From NCBI RefSeq assembly GCF_004962245.1, contig NZ_SUHQ01000037.1, forward strand, positions 1-64,000: DNA of 64,000 nt, given 5' to 3'. The notes under the pieces are model-generated. The model made no database searches. It was not told the DNA's origin and saw only the letters and a program-made list of their open reading frames with translations. Made by a program: the position numbers and the translations under genes. The DNA comes from Mesorhizobium sp. (lineage in GTDB: Bacteria > Pseudomonadota > Alphaproteobacteria > Rhizobiales > Rhizobiaceae). Below are positions 60,371-64,000 of the stretch, one piece after another; within the stretch, counting starts at the first letter, position 1, and every line of letters begins with the position of its first letter.

Positions 60371-61618
60371 GTGACGTCTGACGATAACACGCCCATCCTT
60401 TCCGGGGTGATAGGGGAATACCGCGAGTTCGATCCTTCGGCCGCACTTGAAGGGCATTTCCAGTGTGTCTGGTCCAATACATTGCGACCGGACGTGGGGC
60501 GCTTATCGGCCGTGGTCCCCGACGGATGCGTCGACATCACCTGGATCGACGGTAAGCTGGTCGTGGCAGGCCCCGACATGGCCGTTGCCCTCTCTACGCT
60601 GACGCCCGGTTCTACCGTGATCGGCGCCCGCTTTCGACCAGGTGCGGCAAGCCGATGGCTCGGCCTGCCGATGTCGGAGATCGTGGGCAGCAGGGTGGCG
60701 CTCAGCCACTTCTGGGGCGTGCTGGCGCGCGAAATCGCCCAGAGAATCGGTGATGCGTCCTCCACAGCGGAGCGGATGCGGGCGACGCAAGCGGCACTCT
60801 CCAGGCTCGCGCCCGATGTCGAGCCGCCGCCTCCGGACATGGGATTTGCCTTCAACGCGCTGAAAACGGAATCCGCCGGTCCGGGTATGGCGGTGATCCT
60901 CGATCGGCTGGACGTCAGCCCGCGAACGCTTCGCCGCCGCTGCCAGGAGGCTTTCGGCTATGGTCCAAAGACGCTCGACCGCATTCTCCGGCTCCAGCGG
61001 TTCCTAAGCTTGGCGCGGCAGTCCGCCGAGCCGCGCCTGGCTGATCTTGCGTTCGATGTGGGCTACTCCGACCAGGCGCATCTCACCCGGGAGGTGCGGC
61101 GCCTGTCGGGCTTCTCCGCCCGCGACGGTTCTGCGGCAGCTCGGCGCCTGAACTGGCCGTTTCGTTCAATACGCCACCGTCATGTCCGTCTAGTCTGCCT
61201 CTATTCGAAGGAGGCAGATATGACCATCTACAAATCCCGTATCATCACCGTGTCCATCGACCGGGACTGGCGCGAAATCTATGACTTCGCCTCCATCCCG
61301 GAGAATTTCCAGCGCTGGGCGGCAGGTCTCGGCAGACGCTTCGAGAAATCGGGCGAGGAATGGACGGCAGAGGATCCCGATGGCCGGCTCATCCGCATCC
61401 GCTTCTCCCGGCCCAATGAGTTCGGTGTCCTCGATCACCTCGTCTTTGGCGAGGGCAAGGAAACCCGCAATGCGGTGCGCGTGGTTCCCAACGGCACCGG
61501 CGCGGAAGTCATGTTCACGCTTCTGAAGACGCCGGACATGACGGAGGAGATATTCGCCGCCGATGCCGCCGCGGTGCAGCGCGACCTCAACAGCCTGAAG
61601 GCAATGCTCGAACGCTGA
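60371..61618 (+). CDS. AraC-type regulator in one continuous frame with an SRPBCC domain
   Basis: GTG 60371 (GGAGAGG upstream) opens a 415-codon frame without a stop between two parts usually seen as two proteins. Residues 1-270: an AraC regulator of the DUF6597 type, with LEGHFQCVWSNTLRPDVGRL, VVPDGCVDITWIDGKLVVAG, VSPRTLRRRCQEAFGYGPKT followed by LDRILRLQRFLSLAR, and FDVGYSDQAHLTREVRRLSG. Residues about 284-415: an SRPBCC (polyketide cyclase-like) domain. A very strong ribosome-binding site (AGGAGG, 61209-61214) and ATG 61220 lie exactly at the domain join, so two products are likely: a fusion and/or the SRPBCC protein alone. The linker (RRLNWPFRSIRHRHVRLVCL) looks unlike a designed linker, so a lost stop or indel near 61150 is possible. 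Confidence 0.75.
   Translation: MTSDDNTPILSGVIGEYREFDPSAALEGHFQCVWSNTLRPDVGRLSAVVPDGCVDITWIDGKLVVAGPDMAVALSTLTPGSTVIGARFRPGAASRWLGLPMSEIVGSRVALSHFWGVLAREIAQRIGDASSTAERMRATQAALSRLAPDVEPPPPDMGFAFNALKTESAGPGMAVILDRLDVSPRTLRRRCQEAFGYGPKTLDRILRLQRFLSLARQSAEPRLADLAFDVGYSDQAHLTREVRRLSGFSARDGSAAARRLNWPFRSIRHRHVRLVCLYSKEADMTIYKSRIITVSIDRDWREIYDFASIPENFQRWAAGLGRRFEKSGEEWTAEDPDGRLIRIRFSRPNEFGVLDHLVFGEGKETRNAVRVVPNGTGAEVMFTLLKTPDMTEEIFAADAAAVQRDLNSLKAMLER
61220..61618 (+). CDS. SRPBCC-family (polyketide cyclase-like) protein
   Basis: A 132-residue SRPBCC protein, ATG 61220, with AGGAGG 5 bases upstream, the best Shine-Dalgarno in the area. Its START-like fold reads MTIYKSRIITVSIDRDWREI followed by YDFASIPENFQRWAAGLGRR, VLDHLVFGEGKETRNAVRVV, and GAEVMFTLLKTPDMTEEIFA. 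The frame continues back into the AraC gene without a stop. It is followed by a VOC gene 36 bases on; AraC-SRPBCC-VOC gene trios occur in rhizobia and probably handle a small hydrophobic or reactive compound. Confidence 0.85.
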   Translation: MTIYKSRIITVSIDRDWREIYDFASIPENFQRWAAGLGRRFEKSGEEWTAEDPDGRLIRIRFSRPNEFGVLDHLVFGEGKETRNAVRVVPNGTGAEVMFTLLKTPDMTEEIFAADAAAVQRDLNSLKAMLER

Positions 61619-61654
61619 GCTTCCAAAGAGCACGAAACACGAAAGGAGAAGATC

Positions 61655-62011
61655 ATGGCCAAATCCAGCAACGACAAGCGCATCGACTATGTCGAGTTTT
61701 CCGTCGGTGACATTGCGCGCTCACGCGACTTCTACGGCAAGGCCTTCGGCTGGTCCTTCAAGGACTACGGGCCGAGCTATTGCGAGTTCAACGACGGCCG
61801 CCTGTTCGGCGGCTTCGCTCTCGGCGGCCAGAAAAAGACGGCGGGCGGGCCGCTGGTGATCCTCTATGCCGACAGACTGGACGAGACCCAGCGCCGCGTC
61901 GAGGAGGTTGGTGGGAAGATCGTCAAGCCCGCCTATTCGTTCCCGGGTGGCCGGCGCTTCCACTTTTCCGATCCGGACGGCTACGAGCTGGCAGTGTGGT
62001 CGAGCAAGTGA
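61655..62011 (+). CDS. VOC-family (glyoxalase-like) protein
   Basis: A 118-residue single vicinal-oxygen-chelate unit: RIDYVEFSVGDIARSRDFYG followed by KAFGWSFKDYGPSYCEF, VILYADRLDETQRRVEEVGG, and RFHFSDPDGYELAVWS. Metal ligands expected of the family (His/Glu near each strand end) are only partly present: YVEF carries a Glu at the first position. Activity unknown. It shares its transcript with the AraC-SRPBCC frame, and the start has AAAGGAGAAGATC upstream. A terminator follows. Confidence 0.88.
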   Translation: MAKSSNDKRIDYVEFSVGDIARSRDFYGKAFGWSFKDYGPSYCEFNDGRLFGGFALGGQKKTAGGPLVILYADRLDETQRRVEEVGGKIVKPAYSFPGGRRFHFSDPDGYELAVWSSK

Positions 62012-62042
62012 GGAGGAGGCCCAAACAAGTGAGGAAGCAGAG

Positions 62043-62076
62043 GGAGGCGCCGAGCCGAGCCCGGCGCCTCTCTTTT
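62043..62076 (+). terminator. Terminator after the VOC gene
   Basis: Stem GAGGCGCCG paired with CGGCGCCTC (9 bp) around a 9-base loop, followed by TCTTTT. It ends 65 bases after the VOC stop. Confidence 0.75.
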
Positions 62077-62206
62077 CGAATGGTTTGTGCGTGCAATCGG
62101 GAACAATGCTGTTCCTGGCGCGAAGTCGAAGATGCTTCGGCCCATGTCATGCCGCTCGCCGACACTTAGGTGCGGCTGGCTTTAGGGCTTGCTCATGCTG
62201 AGGCGC

Positions 62207-62419
62207 CTATTCCGACTCTTTTGCCTCTTCCTTTTTGAGGATCGGCATGTCGGCGGTTGTCGCGGCGTCGGCAACTGTCGGCGCATTGCTGTTCGCGATG
62301 CTCGCCACTTTGGTTTGCTGATCTACGGAAGCCGTCGTTTTAGTGTGGCCAACACATTCCGCTGCGGCGCCGGACACTGAAAGGCCCAGAGCGGCGACAA
62401 CCAAGAGAGCGGTCTTCAT
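62207..62419 (-). CDS. Small exported protein, function unknown
   Basis: A 70-residue protein: signal peptide (TALLVVAALGLSVSGAAA, cut before ECVGH) and a mature part of about 50 residues with one Cys, Ala/Thr-rich (TKTTASVDQQTKVASIANSN) and a charged C-terminus (PILKKEEAKESE). I do not recognise a family, though similar small exported proteins are common in Mesorhizobium. ATG 62419 has AGGAGCC-type sequence upstream (from AGCTAGGAGCCACAG). Downstream of it no partner is seen. Confidence 0.65.
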   Translation of the reverse strand: MKTALLVVAALGLSVSGAAAECVGHTKTTASVDQQTKVASIANSNAPTVADAATTADMPILKKEEAKESE

Positions 62420-62680
62420 CTGTGGCTCCTAGCTTTGTTGAGGGCAGGGATAGGCTAATGGCATATCCCCAGGTCGAAAAGTCAACTTTTCGTGCCCGCG
62501 TACGCGGGCGGTCTTTATACGACAAAACGAAGATCTTCTGTTAGCCGTTTGATTTTACTGCAACATTTCCGAGCTAGGCGGGAGGGGGCGGCAAGAACCA
62601 CGTCTACGTTGCAGCCGCCAAAGTTCTCCTGAATGAACACATTGCGATGTCTGGAAAGCCGACGAGCGCCTCGTGAGCGT

Positions 62681-63139
62681 TTATGAACCAGCTGGCCGCC
62701 ACGCAAGTGCGGACAATGTCGTGAGACAGAGTGCGACAAAGACGATCGCAGTATTTGCCGCATGCGAATATTCCCATTGCTGACGCAGCGCATTCCAGTT
62801 TTCAGGAGCCGTCGTCCAGTTCTGCGTCGCCTGGTTGGCAGGCTGGGTTCAGACAAAGAAGATGACAAGCATGAGGATGAAGCAGAGCGCTGCCAGCACA
62901 GCAAGCCAGAACGGCGCGCTTTGTGAGCGGACGAGCACCGCGAGCAAGGCATTCATGACGATGGCGACAGGCCAGAACAGGCCGAGGAATGCCCATCGGT
63001 AGTAAATGGCTTGGACGGTGAAATAGTCGGCTTGCGGCAGAGCAATCTTGTTGGGCAGGGCAGCGAGATGCGCTCCGGATGGAATGAGCGCGAGCGCGGC
63101 AATGATGATGGCGAGAAACTGAACGACTCTGACTGTCAC
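62681..63139 (-). pseudogene. DUF1772-like membrane protein with an internal nonsense codon
   Basis: ATG 63139 opens a frame with four hydrophobic helices (VVQFLAIIIAALALIPSGAH, WAFLGLFWPVAIVMNALLAV, WLAVLAALCFILMLVIFFV) that stops at TGA 62849-62851 after 96 codons. In the same frame beyond the TGA the sequence continues as TQPANQATQNWTTAPENWNA followed by LRQQWEYSHAANTAIVFVAL to TAA at 62681, which is the regular C-terminus of this membrane family (usual length about 150). The family residue at the stop is Trp (W-TQPAN), so TGG has become TGA by one base change. A sequencing error is the alternative. The preceding 66-codon gene overlaps its start by 4 bases. Confidence 0.8.
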
Positions 63140-63336
63140 ACCGAAGAACCTCTTCCCCAGAACCAGCGGAGATAAAGAAAGTTCCCGGCAGACACGTCCA
63201 GTTTGCGCGCGTGGTCGGCAGCGGCGGCGGGCGAGCGCACGAGATCATCAATGCCTATTCGCTTGCACTTTTCGATCGGCACCAGAAATTCGCCGCAGGC
63301 GCGCGCAGGTTGGGAACTGCATCGGTAGTCGGTCAT
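63136..63336 (-). CDS. Hypothetical 66-residue protein
   Basis: The frame from ATG 63336 ends in TGA overlapping the next gene's ATG (ATGA, 63136-63139), which suggests translational coupling. The protein (MTDYRCSSQPARACGEFLVP followed by IEKCKRIGIDDLVRSPAAAA) has three Cys, no signal and no family I know. It could be a real small gene or part of a 5' region. It diverges from the sugar dehydrogenase gene at 63394. Confidence 0.4.
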   Translation of the reverse strand: MTDYRCSSQPARACGEFLVPIEKCKRIGIDDLVRSPAAAADHARKLDVSAGNFLYLRWFWGRGSSV

Positions 63337-63393
63337 TAAATATCGAGGGAGCTGGTGGCTCCTCCGCTATACCCCGTTCGGATGGAGAAATCA

Positions 63394-64000
63394 TGCCGCG
63401 AATACTCATTGCTTCGTCTTTTCTTCTTGCCTTCAGTGCGCCCGCGCTCGCACAGGACCCTTCCAGAAGCATAGAGAGCCAAACCGGCCGCATTGCGGTG
63501 GAGACCTTTGCCGAAGGGCTCGAGCACCCCTGGGGCGCGACCTACCTGCCTGACGGCGCGTTGCTGGTCACCGAGCGTCCGGGGCGCCTGCGGCTTGTCT
63601 CGACCGACGGGGCCGTTTCCGATCCGATCGATGGCGTACCGGATGTCTTCGCCGGCGGACAAGGCGGCCTGCTGGATGTGGCGCTCGATCCGGATTTTGC
63701 CAACAACCGGACGGTTTACCTCTCCTACTCGGAGAAACGCCCCGGCGGCGCGGCCACATCCGTTGGCCGTGGGCGTCTGGACGAAGAAGGAGGCGCGCTT
63801 TCGGACTTCGAAGTGATCTTCCGGCAGGAACCGGCCGTCTCCGGCCAGAACCACTACGGTTCCCGCCTGGTATTCGCGCCGGACGGCAAGCTCTTCGTCA
63901 CGCTCGGCGAGCGCTTCAAGATGCGGCAGGCGCAAGACGCGAACAATCATCTCGGGACGATCGTCCGCATCAATCCCGATGGTTCTGTGCCTGACGACAA
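63394..64000 (+). CDS. PQQ-type aldose sugar dehydrogenase, N-terminal part (runs off the window)
   Basis: ATG 63394 has GGATGGAGAA upstream and opens 202 codons up to the window end. It has signal peptide LIASSFLLAFSAPALAQ, then the beta-propeller start of the Asd/YliI (soluble PQQ glucose dehydrogenase, GdhB) family: VETFAEGLEHPWGATYLPDG, LVTERPGRLRLVSTDGAV, GGQGGLLDVALDPDF, and SGQNHYGSRLVFAPDGKLFV with TLGERFKMRQAQDANNHLGT, the last containing the Ca/PQQ-proximal His and Arg. It would oxidise sugars in the periplasm. The C-terminus is outside the window. Confidence 0.88.

Noticed and set aside
62849..62851. TGA as a selenocysteine codon
   Set aside because: The family has Trp at this place and there is no reason to expect Sec in this membrane protein; no SECIS-like hairpin was seen after it.
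1..64000. CRISPR array, phage defence or toxin-antitoxin system
   Set aside because: No regular direct-repeat/spacer pattern, cas genes or recognisable defence genes were found in the window.

Overview
The window is GC-rich chromosomal DNA from an alphaproteobacterium of the order Hyphomicrobiales, most likely Mesorhizobium or a close relative. The evidence is gene content: DUF1127 and DUF1289 small proteins, IalB, HspQ, a phosphatidylcholine synthase (pcs), a BacA/BclA-like ABC transporter, PdhS-type kinase sequence, and short dispersed repeats of rhizobial type. Genus is inferred from protein resemblance by eye; no search was run.

Left end (1-3470) is a decayed accessory patch: a partial O-methyltransferase, an alpha/beta-hydrolase cut after its nucleophile elbow, a DUF1127 gene, a MocR-type regulator with two single-base frameshifts behind a repeat-rich control region, and the N-terminal third of a tyrosine recombinase lying against the 5' end of dusA. 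Integrases that use the dusA 5' end are a known family, so this looks like the scar of an integrated element. From 3472 onward most genes are intact: dusA; an AraC regulator diverging from two short-chain dehydrogenases (one with a twin-arginine-like signal); an aspartic protease with DUF1289; cobT; a membrane histidine kinase; then nuclease, GST, uracil-DNA glycosylase, Lrp/AsnC, DUF3299, GNAT, AlkD-like and HIBADH-like genes.

16-24 kb holds a polar amino-acid ABC importer without its ATPase (16364-18805) and the molybdenum-cofactor genes mobA, mobB and moaA, the last with a ModE-like site in its promoter. 24-27.7 kb has two regulator/target pairs with visible operators (MarR with a hydrolase, TetR with an SDR). 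28-36 kb has a large L,D-transpeptidase, a complete carbohydrate ABC importer containing a remnant of a glycoside hydrolase gene, and a tRNA-Val(CAC).

36-46 kb carries gph, rpiA, a DUF2059 gene, gor, a beta-lactamase-family remnant, a BclA-like exporter, a FrnE-like DsbA oxidoreductase, a YejA-like peptide-binding protein and ialB. 46-59 kb has hspQ, an AEC permease, a UbiH-like monooxygenase, a coupled DUF2182-DUF1326-pcs run, a quinone oxidoreductase, a complete BMP-type nucleoside ABC importer, rimO and a TerC protein. The right end (59.4-64 kb) has an SDR, an AraC-SRPBCC continuous frame followed by a VOC gene, small exported proteins, a membrane-protein gene broken by one nonsense codon, and the start of a PQQ-type sugar dehydrogenase.

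I found no clear new multi-gene system. The most informative signals are the dusA-linked integration scar, four or five gene remnants caught in decay, and several well-formed operators.
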